Source: RAM1 sp050247515
GTDB lineage: Bacteria; Pseudomonadota; Gammaproteobacteria; Burkholderiales; Burkholderiaceae_C
NCBI GenBank assembly: GCA_050247515.1
Contig: JBFWUB010000022.1
Coordinates: 1 to 64,000, forward strand
Length of the DNA stretch: 64,000 bases
Reading direction: 5' to 3'
The position numbers and the translations under genes are program-made. This document shows, piece after piece, positions 15,943 through 24,934 of this stretch. The notes under the pieces were generated by a model. The model saw only the letters and a list, made by a program, of their open reading frames with translations. It did not search any database and was not told where the DNA came from. Numbering within the stretch: position 1 is the stretch's first letter; the number at the start of each line of letters is the position of its first letter.

Positions 15943-17481
15943 TCAATTTGCGATACCCAAGGCGCGCATGACGCCAGGATGCCGCTGAGAAAACTCGGTG
16001 GCTTGCGACAACAACTCAGCACGGTTCTCAGCCTCGGTTTCAAGGGCTTTTCCTTCTTTAGCGATGCGCTGGCCTTGGGAATTGATGATGCCCCATACGA
16101 ACTCGGCCCATTCATCGGGCGTCTTGAGCCCTTTCGACCTGGCTAGCAAAAACAGCTGCTGGAATCTGGGAACGCCTATGCCTCCACCTGTGACAGGGCT
16201 TACCAGGTAGCCGATTTCGCCGGACGATCGCGCCAGGGACATGAGTTTCTGGTTCAGTCGATCTGTTTGGGGCCGGGCTTTGGCGACTGTCTTCTCATCA
16301 TTGACGAGCACCAGGTCACCCTTGCCAGTCAGCACCAACATCGCCTGGATCAATTGGGAGAACGACAAGCCCTGGCCTTTCAGCTTCTGCTCCAGGCTGC
16401 CCAGATCCATGGCCTTCTGATCGGCCAGAAGTTCAAGAATGGGTACGTAAACCTGCTCCTGCAGGTTGGCATCGCCAATGGCGCCCTTGATCTTCATTTC
16501 GATTTTTGTAGGGTGCGTCATGAGCAGCACTCTTTGGGCGCGCATGCGCTCGACCTGCTCAAGTGACGACAGTTTGCGTGCGCCCTTGACCCAGTAATCC
16601 CGGCGAAACTGTTGATTGACGATGAAGTCACGCACTGTTTCCCTGAAAACAGGATCGCGAGTCTCGTTCATGATTTCAAGCTGCTCTGCCGTGAAGTTGA
16701 TTCCTTGAATCAGGTCAGAGTAATGCGCAGAGCCGGCGAACGTGATCTTCGCATCTGCGAGCCATGTCGCCATGGTTGCAAAATGCATCGGATGCCAGTC
16801 CTGGTTGAAGTATTCGTGGGCCAAGTAATTTCTGTTCAGGCCCTTCAGGCTGTTAAATCGCTCAGGGATCTGGTTGTTCAATCGCGCATATCCCGGATTC
16901 GTCTTGAACAGCCGCTCGGTAAAAGCAAGTGACTTGTCGATACGGGCGACGACTCCCTCGCCATTGCTGCCGACCGTCTGTGCATGCTGGGTCAGCAAGT
17001 GGCGAAGTGGTAAAGCCTGAGCCCAGCCTGGCTGTGTGTTGTAGCTCACATACAAGACGCCACCCACATTCAACTTACGGCGGATAAAGTCGACTAAAAC
17101 ATGGCGGTTCTGATCCGAAATCCAGCTCCAAATGCCATGAAGACCGATGAAGTCGAAGCCGGGAAGGTCGCTTCGACTGCAGAAATCGCTGAAGGCTTCG
17201 TCAGTCAGCTTTGCATTGGCACCGGATACAGAAGCTAATTCACGCGCAAAGCTGGCTTGCGCCGGATTGAAGTCATTGCCGTACCACTGCGTTTGCGAGC
17301 CTGCTGCATGCATGTTGACGCTCAGCCCCTGGCCGAACCCGAGTTCGCAGGCCGTGCCAAATTCGGCTGGAGGCGCATAGCCACCATACAGCAACGCCAA
17401 GTTGCTCCTTAGCGGGTTCAACTCCCCGTAGTACCCATAGGTGTAGTCAATCTCTGCCACATACCCAGCCGTCCAGTCCAT
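15943..17481 (-). CDS. SAM-dependent methyltransferase with regulatory domain
   Basis: This 512-residue protein has a class I methyltransferase fold with the SAM site 'CELGFGQGLS' (E46, G48, G50, G52), 'WYGNDFNPAQ' and 'FDFIGLHGIWSW'. A helical region (about 215-300) typical of the methyltransferase-regulatory family follows, then a C-terminal extension. Rickettsial protein lysine methyltransferases that modify the surface protein OmpB share this general arrangement, so methylation of the neighbouring S-layer-like protein is a testable idea. ATG at 17481 is chosen because 'AAGAGGACAAGA' gives a good ribosome-binding site; a TTG at 17508 is less likely. It lies just beyond the S-layer gene terminator and is coupled to the SapC-like gene. 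Confidence 0.8.
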   Translation of the reverse strand: MDWTAGYVAEIDYTYGYYGELNPLRSNLALLYGGYAPPAEFGTACELGFGQGLSVNMHAAGSQTQWYGNDFNPAQASFARELASVSGANAKLTDEAFSDFCSRSDLPGFDFIGLHGIWSWISDQNRHVLVDFIRRKLNVGGVLYVSYNTQPGWAQALPLRHLLTQHAQTVGSNGEGVVARIDKSLAFTERLFKTNPGYARLNNQIPERFNSLKGLNRNYLAHEYFNQDWHPMHFATMATWLADAKITFAGSAHYSDLIQGINFTAEQLEIMNETRDPVFRETVRDFIVNQQFRRDYWVKGARKLSSLEQVERMRAQRVLLMTHPTKIEMKIKGAIGDANLQEQVYVPILELLADQKAMDLGSLEQKLKGQGLSFSQLIQAMLVLTGKGDLVLVNDEKTVAKARPQTDRLNQKLMSLARSSGEIGYLVSPVTGGGIGVPRFQQLFLLARSKGLKTPDEWAEFVWGIINSQGQRIAKEGKALETEAENRAELLSQATEFSQRHPGVMRALGIAN

Positions 17482-17523
17482 TCTTGTCCTCTTGATCAGA
17501 TATTTCAAAGATCAGTGTACCCA

Positions 17524-17550
17524 GAAAAAAACCGCCCCGAAGGGCGGTTC
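17524..17550 (-). terminator. Intrinsic terminator of the S-layer-like gene
   Basis: An 8-bp perfect stem (17530-17537 with 17542-17549, AACCGCCC/GGGCGGTT) closes a 4-base loop and is followed on the minus strand by a run of at least six U residues. It lies about 37 bases past the S-layer-like stop and just before the methyltransferase start. Strong termination here would uncouple the abundant surface protein from its accessory genes. Confidence 0.92.
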
Positions 17551-17586
17551 TTGAAAGCGGCGACAGGTCGCCAGCTTTGGAGGGCT

Positions 17587-19902
17587 TTAGGCCACGACGT
17601 CAGTCGCGAACGTAGGCAGAGCCGCCACGCCAGTCAACTTGATGAACACGTCGTCAGCGATAACACCGGTACCGGCGCCAGTGGTCTCGAACAGCACATA
17701 CGTGTTGCCTTCAAACACAGCGAACGACACACCCAGGTTGGTGGTGTTGGCGGTGGCCATCGCGGTGGCAATCGCCGTGGCGCTGGAGCCGGCAGCCAAA
17801 GCCGTGACGGCAGCTTGCACGCCAGCTTGCTGACCCGAAACAACATCGGTCACACCAGCGAATTGCAGCTTGTCGGTACCGGCAACGAAGTCGGTGATGG
17901 TATCGAACGTGCCGAAGGTTTCGCCGTTGGCGTTTGCGCCAGCAGTAGAGGTGAAGCTGAAGGTGTCAGCGCCAGCAGCACCAGTCAGCGTATCAGCACC
18001 TTGCAGACCGTTCAGCGTGTCAGCAGCGGCACCGCCCTTGATGCTGTCAACCTTGTTGGTACCGGTCAGGCCAACCTTGCCAGTAGCAGCGGTTGCATCC
18101 AGCGTCGAGCCCGTGGTGGTTGCACCAGCCAGCGCCGTCACGTTGATGGCTTGTGCGCCCTTCACGTTGAACACCGTGTTGTCGCTTTGGGCCGTCACCA
18201 CCACCGAGTTGGCGGTAGCTTGCGAACCAGTGCCTGCAAAAGCGGATTCGATGTTGATGGTGCTGATACCGACCAGCTTGAGCTGGGCCACATCTGCAAT
18301 ACCACCAGAAGTGGCAGTCATCTTGAGGTTGGTGGTGGTCTCACCCAGCTTGTTGGCGATGGTGAAGAGATTGGCACCAATGGTCGTGGCGGCCGCGCCG
18401 GCACGGATTTCGATGGTGTTGGCGCTCAACGTGTTGTTGAACGTGTAGGTGCCGCCGCCGACGTCAGCGCGGAAGTTCGTGATGGCCGTAGCCGTGATCA
18501 CGTCCTTGTCCACCGTCACGCCAGCCGTACCGAAGGCCAGAGTTTCAACGTTGGTCGATTTGTTCACGCCCTTGACCTGGTCGGTCGTACCGGCGGTGAA
18601 AGCCACGTCGTTGACCTTGATCGTGTCGGTGCCAGCACCGCCGTCAACCACGTCATCAGCCGTCAGCTTGGTCGCAACGAAGGTCACGGTGTCGCCACCG
18701 GTACCGCCGGTGAACTTCACCTTGGCATCCGATGCAGAGTAAGAAACACCAGCCGTCGTGCCAGTGTGCTTGGAAGCATCCACCGTCGTGATGCCGGTCA
18801 GGGCATTGGTTTGTGCATCAATGGTGATGCCAGCGTCACCGCTGACATTCAGCGTCTTGAAGGCGGTTGCGGCAGACTTGTTGTTCAGCGTGATGTTGCT
18901 GGCGGCCGTTTGCGACGCGATGTTCAGGGTGGCCAGAGCGGCACCCTTGATGTCCAGAGCCAAAGCGGCACCGGCGGCAGCAGCGAATGCGTTGACCGTC
19001 AGGTCCAGCGAGGTATCGGTAGCCGTCGTCAGAACGGTTGCAGCACCCGACACGGCAGTCAGGCCAACGTTTTGCGCGGCGCTGATGGTGTGGGTGTAGC
19101 CAGTCGTGTCATTGTCGATTTGCAGCGTGGTGACATCAGCCAGAGTGGAAACATTGACGTCAGCACCAGGCGCGTTGAAGTACAGGATTTCAACGCCGGT
19201 CAGTGCGGGAAGCGTCGTGCCGCCGTACACCTTCAGGGTGTCAGTGCCGCCGCCGCCGTTGATCTGGTCAGCACCGCTCAGCGTGGCCGGAGCGATGGAG
19301 CCGATGAAGGTGTCGTTGCCGGTGGAACCGTTCAGAACGTCGATGCCGGTCGTCAGCGTGAAGGTGCTGCCAGCGTTGGCGGCGCCGGAACCGTCGATAG
19401 CCGTGTTGGCCGTCGTAACGGATGCTGCGTCCTTGGTCACGGTCGAAACCACTTGCTGCAGCGTGGCAACGTTGGTTTGCGTGATGTTCTTCGTCACAGA
19501 GTAGTACTCAGCAACCGTGGTCTTGTTCGTCACGATGGCCTTGGCATCAGCGAACTCAGCGGCGGTCGATGCGTTCAGTGCAACGATAGCTTCGTAAGCG
19601 ATTTGACCCTTGCTCACGCCAGCGTTGAACTTGGCGGTAACGAAATCAACAGCCGTGGTATTGGCTTGCAGGCCCAGCGGCGTCAGGAAAGAAGTAGCGA
19701 ATTCTGCGGCGGTCTGGAAGACCGGGTTGATGGCCTTGTAAGCAGGCGTCAGAGCCAGATCCTTGGCCAGGTTCGACAGGCTGCGGCCGTTGGCTTCGAA
19801 AGCCACGGTCAGTTCGGCCAGGTAGGTTGCGCCAGGGGCGGCGTTGAACATACCAACAACCAGTTTGATGATGTTGGTGCGTTCTGCAGTAGTTAGTGCC
19901 AT
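17587..19902 (-). CDS. Large RTX/S-layer-like surface protein, probable type I secretion substrate
   Basis: This 771-residue protein is rich in Thr, Ala, Val and Gly and contains no Cys or Trp. The N-terminal 150 residues are helical and resemble a DUF4214-type module. The middle is a long series of Thr/Ala-rich beta segments with repeats such as 'GGGGTDTLKVYGG' and 'GGAGTDTIKVND'. Near the C terminus are RTX-like nonapeptides ('GLQGADTLTGAAGADTFSF') and the secretion-type block 'DTITDFVAGTDKLQF'. No N-terminal signal peptide is present. These traits match S-layer proteins such as Caulobacter RsaA. The start is set by 'GTGGAGAAA' upstream of ATG. A Crp-box promoter and a strong terminator make it a single-gene unit. 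The S-layer assignment is inferred; an adhesin is the main alternative. Confidence 0.82.
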   Translation of the reverse strand: MALTTAERTNIIKLVVGMFNAAPGATYLAELTVAFEANGRSLSNLAKDLALTPAYKAINPVFQTAAEFATSFLTPLGLQANTTAVDFVTAKFNAGVSKGQIAYEAIVALNASTAAEFADAKAIVTNKTTVAEYYSVTKNITQTNVATLQQVVSTVTKDAASVTTANTAIDGSGAANAGSTFTLTTGIDVLNGSTGNDTFIGSIAPATLSGADQINGGGGTDTLKVYGGTTLPALTGVEILYFNAPGADVNVSTLADVTTLQIDNDTTGYTHTISAAQNVGLTAVSGAATVLTTATDTSLDLTVNAFAAAAGAALALDIKGAALATLNIASQTAASNITLNNKSAATAFKTLNVSGDAGITIDAQTNALTGITTVDASKHTGTTAGVSYSASDAKVKFTGGTGGDTVTFVATKLTADDVVDGGAGTDTIKVNDVAFTAGTTDQVKGVNKSTNVETLAFGTAGVTVDKDVITATAITNFRADVGGGTYTFNNTLSANTIEIRAGAAATTIGANLFTIANKLGETTTNLKMTATSGGIADVAQLKLVGISTINIESAFAGTGSQATANSVVVTAQSDNTVFNVKGAQAINVTALAGATTTGSTLDATAATGKVGLTGTNKVDSIKGGAAADTLNGLQGADTLTGAAGADTFSFTSTAGANANGETFGTFDTITDFVAGTDKLQFAGVTDVVSGQQAGVQAAVTALAAGSSATAIATAMATANTTNLGVSFAVFEGNTYVLFETTGAGTGVIADDVFIKLTGVAALPTFATDVVA

Positions 19903-19957
19903 TGAGAGTTTCTCCACTAAGTGATGAAATTGACCAGGCACCCAATGCACCTAGTAC

Positions 19958-20008
19958 GGCACGTAGTATAGACAAAGCCGAGAGCCGCCCTCTGTGATTC
20001 GAATCACA
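19958..20008 (-). promoter_or_regulatory. Crp-type class II promoter of the S-layer-like gene
   Basis: A perfect palindrome TGTGATTCGAATCACA (19993-20008) has the exact CRP consensus TGTGA-N6-TCACA. On the minus strand, TATACT (19970-19965) follows 22 bases later and matches five of six -10 positions. With a start near 19959 the box centre lies at about -41.5, the canonical class II activation spacing. The leader to the ATG would be about 56 bases. A GC-rich imperfect hairpin lies further upstream at about 20070-20103. Confidence 0.8.
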
Positions 20009-20121
20009 GGTTGAAACCGGGTGTTGGGGCAGTTGTTTTTTTACGTCGAAATGTGTCGATCGTTGCCTGGCGCGGCCTGCAGCCGCGCGGGCCGCGCGCC
20101 AAGGCACCGGGCGATGGCGCG

Positions 20122-21555
20122 CTACTGCAGCGTCCATCGCAACCCCGTGTAAAGGGCGTTTTGACGGCTGGCAAACGCTGCCAGGTTGCTGGTCTGGCGG
20201 CTGGCCTCGGCACTTACAAACCAGTCCACGTCGCCCGCCAGGCCTTTGGGCAGGGGGCGGGCTGCTTCCAGCCGCACTGTATGCCGGCCTGTTTCTCGCG
20301 CCAGGTTGGCCGAAAGCAAGGGGCTGTAGCCCGCAGCATCAGTCTGGCGTGCATAGGCGTAATCTGCGTTGATGCGGTAGCCGCCCAGACGCCCCTCCCA
20401 CGCGGCACGCAGCTCCAGCTTGGTGTAGATGCCTCCCGGCCGGGCTGCGTCATGCGGGTGTTCGCGACCCCAGCGCAGTTGCACGCTTAGTAGTTGCCCG
20501 GCTGAAGCCGCGGCAACGGTCTGCGCCTGGCAACTGGCCGAGACGACTAAGCCAACATAACGTCCGTTCAGTTCGGCACTGGCCGGATACCGGCGCAGTT
20601 CGGTCTCGGCGCCCAGGCCGGGCCGGCAGTTGCCACCGCTGCCCGCCAGCGGGCTCCAGCGCGCCTGCCATTGGTGCAACGCGTTCGCCCGCACGCCCTG
20701 AAACAGATGTTGCCCGCCAAAATCAATCCGGCTGGCCCCCACCCGGGCGATCCATTGGCGAGGCGCCTCGGGCGCCTGCAGCCAGCTGGCGGACATGTCA
20801 GCCTGCTGGTAGCGCGTGTCGGGTTGCGACGTGTGGCGGGCGCGCAGCTCGGCCTGCAACAGCCACAGCTGGCTGCCCTGCGGTTTGAGCCCTTGCCACT
20901 GCACCATGTTCAGCCAGCTGCCCCCTGCGTGCGGGCGAAAGCTCTCCAGCAACGGCAAGGTCACAGCCCCCTGAGGAAATGTAAGTGTCAGCTCACTTGC
21001 GGCCGGTGCATTGTTGAGGTTGTTGTCGTAGCCGAGGGCTGTCGTCAAGACCCATCGGGTGCGCCATGCAGCCGGGTCGGTGGCCTTCAGCTCCTGTTGC
21101 AGCAGCGCCTGGATCTGCGCCGGCAGGTCGGGCCGCTCGGCGAGCCGCTGCAACAACTCACGCGAGGCCAGTTTGTCGCCCACGGCGTACAGCGCCTGCG
21201 CGTAGTCCAGCTGGGCGCCAGGCAATCCAGGGTCGATCAGCAACGCCCTTTCGAGGGACTCCACGGCGGCAGCCGGGCGCCCCAAGGACAGCAGGACGGC
21301 GCCGCGCCAGGCATGAAAGCCCGCGTCCAGCAGGCATTGCGGCGCGGCTTGGTCCAGCCGCAAAAGCAGGCTTTGCAGCTCAGAGGTGCCTTGGGGCAGC
21401 GGGTATTGGGGGGTCAGCGTACAGGCCGATGCGGGTTCGACCTGATGTGCCGCTTGCGCGGATGCCGCTGCGCTGGCGAGCATCCAGAAGAGTGCGAAAC
21501 CGGCTCCAGCGGCCAACCGTCTCCCGCGGCCGCAATGGTGAGCCTTGGCTTTCAC
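20122..21555 (-). CDS. TPR-containing outer-membrane beta-barrel protein
   Basis: This 477-residue exported protein has a signal peptide (about 1-34, ending in an Ala-rich stretch), a TPR region at about 50-150 ('AAVESLERALLIDPGLPGAQLDYAQALY' region), and then an aromatic-alternating C-terminal barrel ending 'LYTGLRWTLQ'. The layout recalls Slam-type (DUF560) outer-membrane proteins that deliver surface lipoproteins, but similarity is by architecture only. The GTG start forms a GTGA overlap with the cyclase gene, so it belongs to the FecR-cyclase operon. It may anchor or assemble the surface layer; function is not established. Confidence 0.72.
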   Translation of the reverse strand: MKAKAHHCGRGRRLAAGAGFALFWMLASAAASAQAAHQVEPASACTLTPQYPLPQGTSELQSLLLRLDQAAPQCLLDAGFHAWRGAVLLSLGRPAAAVESLERALLIDPGLPGAQLDYAQALYAVGDKLASRELLQRLAERPDLPAQIQALLQQELKATDPAAWRTRWVLTTALGYDNNLNNAPAASELTLTFPQGAVTLPLLESFRPHAGGSWLNMVQWQGLKPQGSQLWLLQAELRARHTSQPDTRYQQADMSASWLQAPEAPRQWIARVGASRIDFGGQHLFQGVRANALHQWQARWSPLAGSGGNCRPGLGAETELRRYPASAELNGRYVGLVVSASCQAQTVAAASAGQLLSVQLRWGREHPHDAARPGGIYTKLELRAAWEGRLGGYRINADYAYARQTDAAGYSPLLSANLARETGRHTVRLEAARPLPKGLAGDVDWFVSAEASRQTSNLAAFASRQNALYTGLRWTLQ

Positions 21556-23567
21556 GCTGCGTTGTTTTTTTGTTGATGAAGGTAGTGCAAAGTGCTTTGC
21601 TCGGCCGGGCTGCCGGGCTGCAAGAGCGTGCGCAGTGTAAAGACTTTGCAGCTGTGCTGCAACCCGGACAGCAGGAAGCTGCCCAGCGGTTTGAGTGCCA
21701 GTTCGGCCTGGTCAAACAACGGCCCGATGCGCCGGGCAGCCTCCTGGCCCACCAGCACCGGGTAGGCCAGATCAGCCGTCAGACCTTGCAGCCGCAAGGC
21801 AATGGTGACCGTCTGGCCCAGCACCGTATGGACGCGACGCCTTGCGGGGCCAAATGAGCCCACCAGCGCCACGCCGCTTTCCAGGCCAATGCTGATGCTC
21901 AGGGGTTCCAGGCCAAGGCCACTGGTGTTGGGCAATTCTTCGGTGCACCGCAGCCACAGTTCATGGGCTGCTGCCAGGGCATGCGTGGGATGGTCGACAC
22001 AAGGCTGCGGACCATTGAACACGGCCAGCAGGCTGTCGCCCACCATTTCTTCGACCACGCCGCCATGGGCTTCGATGATCGCGCTGGCACTTGTGAAGAA
22101 GCGATGCAGCACGCGTGCCGCATCCTCGGGTGCGCGGACCTCGCAGTAGCGCGAGAAATTCTGCAAGTCAGCCGCCAGCACAGTCACATCATTGCGATGT
22201 GCATGGATGTCGCCCGTGGGCTCGGTCAGCGCTATCTGCTCGGCCACCGGTCCGGGCACGTAGCTTGAAAGATTCTGGTACAGACGGCCCTTTTCGACCA
22301 GGGTACGGGCATGTTCACCCAGCGCGACCATGACGCCGGCCAGGCCGATCACCAGCGCCGGCGCCGCAAATCCGATAAACCAGTGAGCCTGCAGCAATGC
22401 CACGGCATGAAGCGCAAAGCCCAGCAGCGCGGCTGCCGCAGCCGCCAGCGGCAACAGAACCACGCGCTGGCGCTGGCGCAGCGGCTGCCCGGCCGCCAGT
22501 ACGAGCAAGCCCGCAACCACCATCAATACGTAGCCCGCCTGCAGCCAGTGCGCCGCGCGCGGCGTGTACGGAATCTTGCCGTCCACCATGGCTGCCAGAA
22601 CCTGGGCATGCACCTCGGCGCCGCTGACCGCGCCACCCAACGCCGTGGGCACCGCGTCCACCATACCGAAGGCTGACGCCCCCACCAGCACCCAGGCACC
22701 CTTGAGCAGGTCTGAAGGCACCCGGCCTTGCAGCAGATCAGCAGCGGAAACCGAGGTAATGGCCTTGCGCGAAACGCCATAAGGCACGCGAAGCTGGCCC
22801 TGTGCGTCCAGCCCCACGGGCATGCCGGGCAGGACCGCCGAGGTCAAGCGCCAGGCCGGAGCCCACGGCCCGGCGCCCGGCTGCACGGCCAGCCCCGCAC
22901 CTTGATCGGCGGGCTGCGCCAGTGCGGCGATGCCGGCCAGCGCCAGGCTGGGATAGGTTCGGTCGTCCATGCAGACGAAGGCGGGCAGGCGGCGAACCGC
23001 GCCGTCGGCGTCCAGCACCGGCGTGATGTGCCCAGCCCGCGAATGCAGCCCCTGCGCGTTGCCAATGAAACCTTGGGCCGGGACGGCCGGCGCCTGGCAC
23101 CCCAGGCCCGGCATGGCCCCTGCCAGAACGCCCGAGCGCAACTGGCTTTCGTTGCGCAACGCAAAAATCTGGGCCAGCACCGCCGGGGATTCGGCGTCTC
23201 GGGCTGCGAGCGCCCGGGACAGTTCAGGCCCGCCCTCGCGGCCATCGGGGAAAACGATGTCAAAAAGCTTAAGTCCCGCGCCCTGCTCGTCCAGCTTGCG
23301 CGTTAGCTGGGCCAGTGTTTCTCTTGGCCACGGCCAGGGGCCAATGCTTGCCAGGCTGGTGTCGTCTATGTCCACCAGCACCACCCTGCGTTCAGGTACG
23401 TCGCTGGCGCTCAGGCGCCACAGGTAGTCAGTAGCCCGCTCGTCAAGCTGATGCAGCGAACCCGGCGCGACCGCCAGCCAGGCCAACGAGGCCGCCGCCG
23501 CCACGCCCAGCGTCAGTGCGCGGCCGTGCCAGGGCCGCATCAACCAGCGTGCGAGCCATTGCTTCAT
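21552..23567 (-). CDS. CHASE2-domain class III nucleotide cyclase
   Basis: This 671-residue membrane protein has an N-terminal helix (about 17-35), a periplasmic CHASE2 sensor (about 40-335, 'VVLVDIDDTSLASIGPWPWPR' region), three C-terminal helices (about 342-415) and a cytoplasmic cyclase domain (about 455-640). The metal ligands D467 ('AADLQNF') and D511 ('VGDSLLAVF') are present. The base-selecting Lys of adenylate cyclases is Glu (E507), as in guanylate cyclases, and the usual Asn of 'TVN' is Thr (T588), while R592 is kept. Product identity is therefore uncertain. It overlaps FecR (TGATG) and the TPR barrel gene (GTGA). Confidence 0.88.
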   Translation of the reverse strand: MKQWLARWLMRPWHGRALTLGVAAAASLAWLAVAPGSLHQLDERATDYLWRLSASDVPERRVVLVDIDDTSLASIGPWPWPRETLAQLTRKLDEQGAGLKLFDIVFPDGREGGPELSRALAARDAESPAVLAQIFALRNESQLRSGVLAGAMPGLGCQAPAVPAQGFIGNAQGLHSRAGHITPVLDADGAVRRLPAFVCMDDRTYPSLALAGIAALAQPADQGAGLAVQPGAGPWAPAWRLTSAVLPGMPVGLDAQGQLRVPYGVSRKAITSVSAADLLQGRVPSDLLKGAWVLVGASAFGMVDAVPTALGGAVSGAEVHAQVLAAMVDGKIPYTPRAAHWLQAGYVLMVVAGLLVLAAGQPLRQRQRVVLLPLAAAAAALLGFALHAVALLQAHWFIGFAAPALVIGLAGVMVALGEHARTLVEKGRLYQNLSSYVPGPVAEQIALTEPTGDIHAHRNDVTVLAADLQNFSRYCEVRAPEDAARVLHRFFTSASAIIEAHGGVVEEMVGDSLLAVFNGPQPCVDHPTHALAAAHELWLRCTEELPNTSGLGLEPLSISIGLESGVALVGSFGPARRRVHTVLGQTVTIALRLQGLTADLAYPVLVGQEAARRIGPLFDQAELALKPLGSFLLSGLQHSCKVFTLRTLLQPGSPAEQSTLHYLHQQKNNAA

Positions 23568-24907
23568 CAGCGGGACCAGAGCGTAATGCCCGACAGCGTG
23601 CCCCCGGCGGCCGCCTTCTCGAACAGATAGCCGGCTGACTTGCCGTCCAGCGCCGCGGCTCCGCCGACCGCCTGGCCGGCGGTACGGGATACAAACAGGC
23701 CGTCATCGCGAATGGTGCCGCTGGCTTGCAGGCCCACGGCGCCAGTCGCCGCCGATGTCAGGCCGAGCGACGTACTGAACACGCGGGATGTGAAATCAAT
23801 GGCCAGCGATCCGCTGTTGACCGCTGCCGCCTGCACCTGACCGGCTGCGCTGGTGAAGTGGGCATGCGCCTGCCCCAGCGCGAAGCTGACGTTGCCCACG
23901 CCTTGCGGCAAGGTTGCCGGGCCCTGCTCGACGCGATAAAGAATGAAGTTGTTGTCGCCCACCGTGGCGGCGCGGCCCTCGCGGGCCGCCGTACGTGCCA
24001 GCGCAAAGTCAGTGCCGTCGATGGCAGCGCCCCAACGGCCCCAGGCCAGTTGGGGCGGTTGAATGACTTCTGGCGGTATTGCCGTGCTGACATTGACGGA
24101 GGCGTCGGTCGCCTTGCGAACCACATCCTGCACCAAAGCAGCGGTGAGCACTTCGTCGCCCGTGCGCACCGCGGCCTTGCTGTCGCGCACGGGGCTGGCT
24201 TCAGGTGACGTCCGTACATCCGAGCTGGCCAGCATCACTTCAGAGGTACGCACACCATTGAATGGCCGCAGCTCCGGCTGCGCCAGGTTGTTGCGAAATT
24301 CAACCAGTACGTTGCCCATGTCGGCCGACAGCAACCGCGCCGATGCCGACCCACAGGGCCCCAAGCCCTGCTGCGCGCACCCCTCGCCAAAAGGCGCCAT
24401 CACGATGGCGCCCTGGTTGACTGCGGCGATGGTCTGGTTCGCCGCGGTACGCACCACGAAGTCCGTGCCTCTAACGCCAATCGCCACCAGCGGCGTATTG
24501 AGCCGGAACCGCTCGCGGGCGCCTTCGGCCGCGGCGCCCGAGATCGCCCGCGTCACGCCCTTTTCAAGCCGGAATTTCACCGATGACCGGGCCACCTGGG
24601 CCGCGTCGTAACGGTATTCCTCGACAACCAGCCGGCTGGTGGGGCGCACGCTGACCATGGCGCCGTCAACGAAGCGGATGTGTACGTGCCCGCCTTCTGC
24701 AGTTTCGATACGGTCACCTGGGTGGACTTTGCTGCCGCGTTGCAGGGCCAGCGGCACGCCAGCGGCGGGGATGCTCATGGCCTGCCCGATCGTCAACGTG
24801 ACCTCACCCACTGGCACTGCGGCGCCTGCAGGAGCAACGGTCAGCGCAATCATGGCCGCAACGCTTGCGAAAACAGGGAGTTTCTGCAGGTAGGTGCTGG
24901 TTTTCAT
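23567..24907 (-). CDS. FecR-domain periplasmic protein
   Basis: This 446-residue exported protein has a signal peptide (about 1-29, ending 'VAPAGA'), then a FecR domain at about 35-160: 'QRGSKVHPGDRIETAEGGHV', 'VRPTSRLVVEEY' and 'TPLVAIGVRGTDFVV'. The remaining 280 residues are of unknown type. FecR domains of this class are found with CHASE2 cyclases and probably sense or relay a periplasmic or cell-wall signal. No sigma factor or TonB receptor is adjacent, so this is not an iron-type FecIR system. ATG at 24907 is favoured because it starts a good signal peptide and leaves a leader after the predicted promoter; ATG at 24931 is the alternative. Confidence 0.82.
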   Translation of the reverse strand: MKTSTYLQKLPVFASVAAMIALTVAPAGAAVPVGEVTLTIGQAMSIPAAGVPLALQRGSKVHPGDRIETAEGGHVHIRFVDGAMVSVRPTSRLVVEEYRYDAAQVARSSVKFRLEKGVTRAISGAAAEGARERFRLNTPLVAIGVRGTDFVVRTAANQTIAAVNQGAIVMAPFGEGCAQQGLGPCGSASARLLSADMGNVLVEFRNNLAQPELRPFNGVRTSEVMLASSDVRTSPEASPVRDSKAAVRTGDEVLTAALVQDVVRKATDASVNVSTAIPPEVIQPPQLAWGRWGAAIDGTDFALARTAAREGRAATVGDNNFILYRVEQGPATLPQGVGNVSFALGQAHAHFTSAAGQVQAAAVNSGSLAIDFTSRVFSTSLGLTSAATGAVGLQASGTIRDDGLFVSRTAGQAVGGAAALDGKSAGYLFEKAAAGGTLSGITLWSR

Positions 24908-24934
24908 GAGAGATACCGCCGATCTGGACATATA

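Noticed and set aside
17515..19896. Very long open frame on the plus strand opposite the S-layer-like gene
   Set aside because: It exists because the S-layer-like gene avoids codons that read as stops in reverse. Its translation is low-complexity, has no recognisable domain and no ribosome-binding site.
23567..24907. FecR as anti-sigma regulator of iron uptake
   Set aside because: No ECF sigma factor or TonB-dependent receptor is nearby, and the protein starts with a cleavable signal peptide rather than a cytoplasmic domain.
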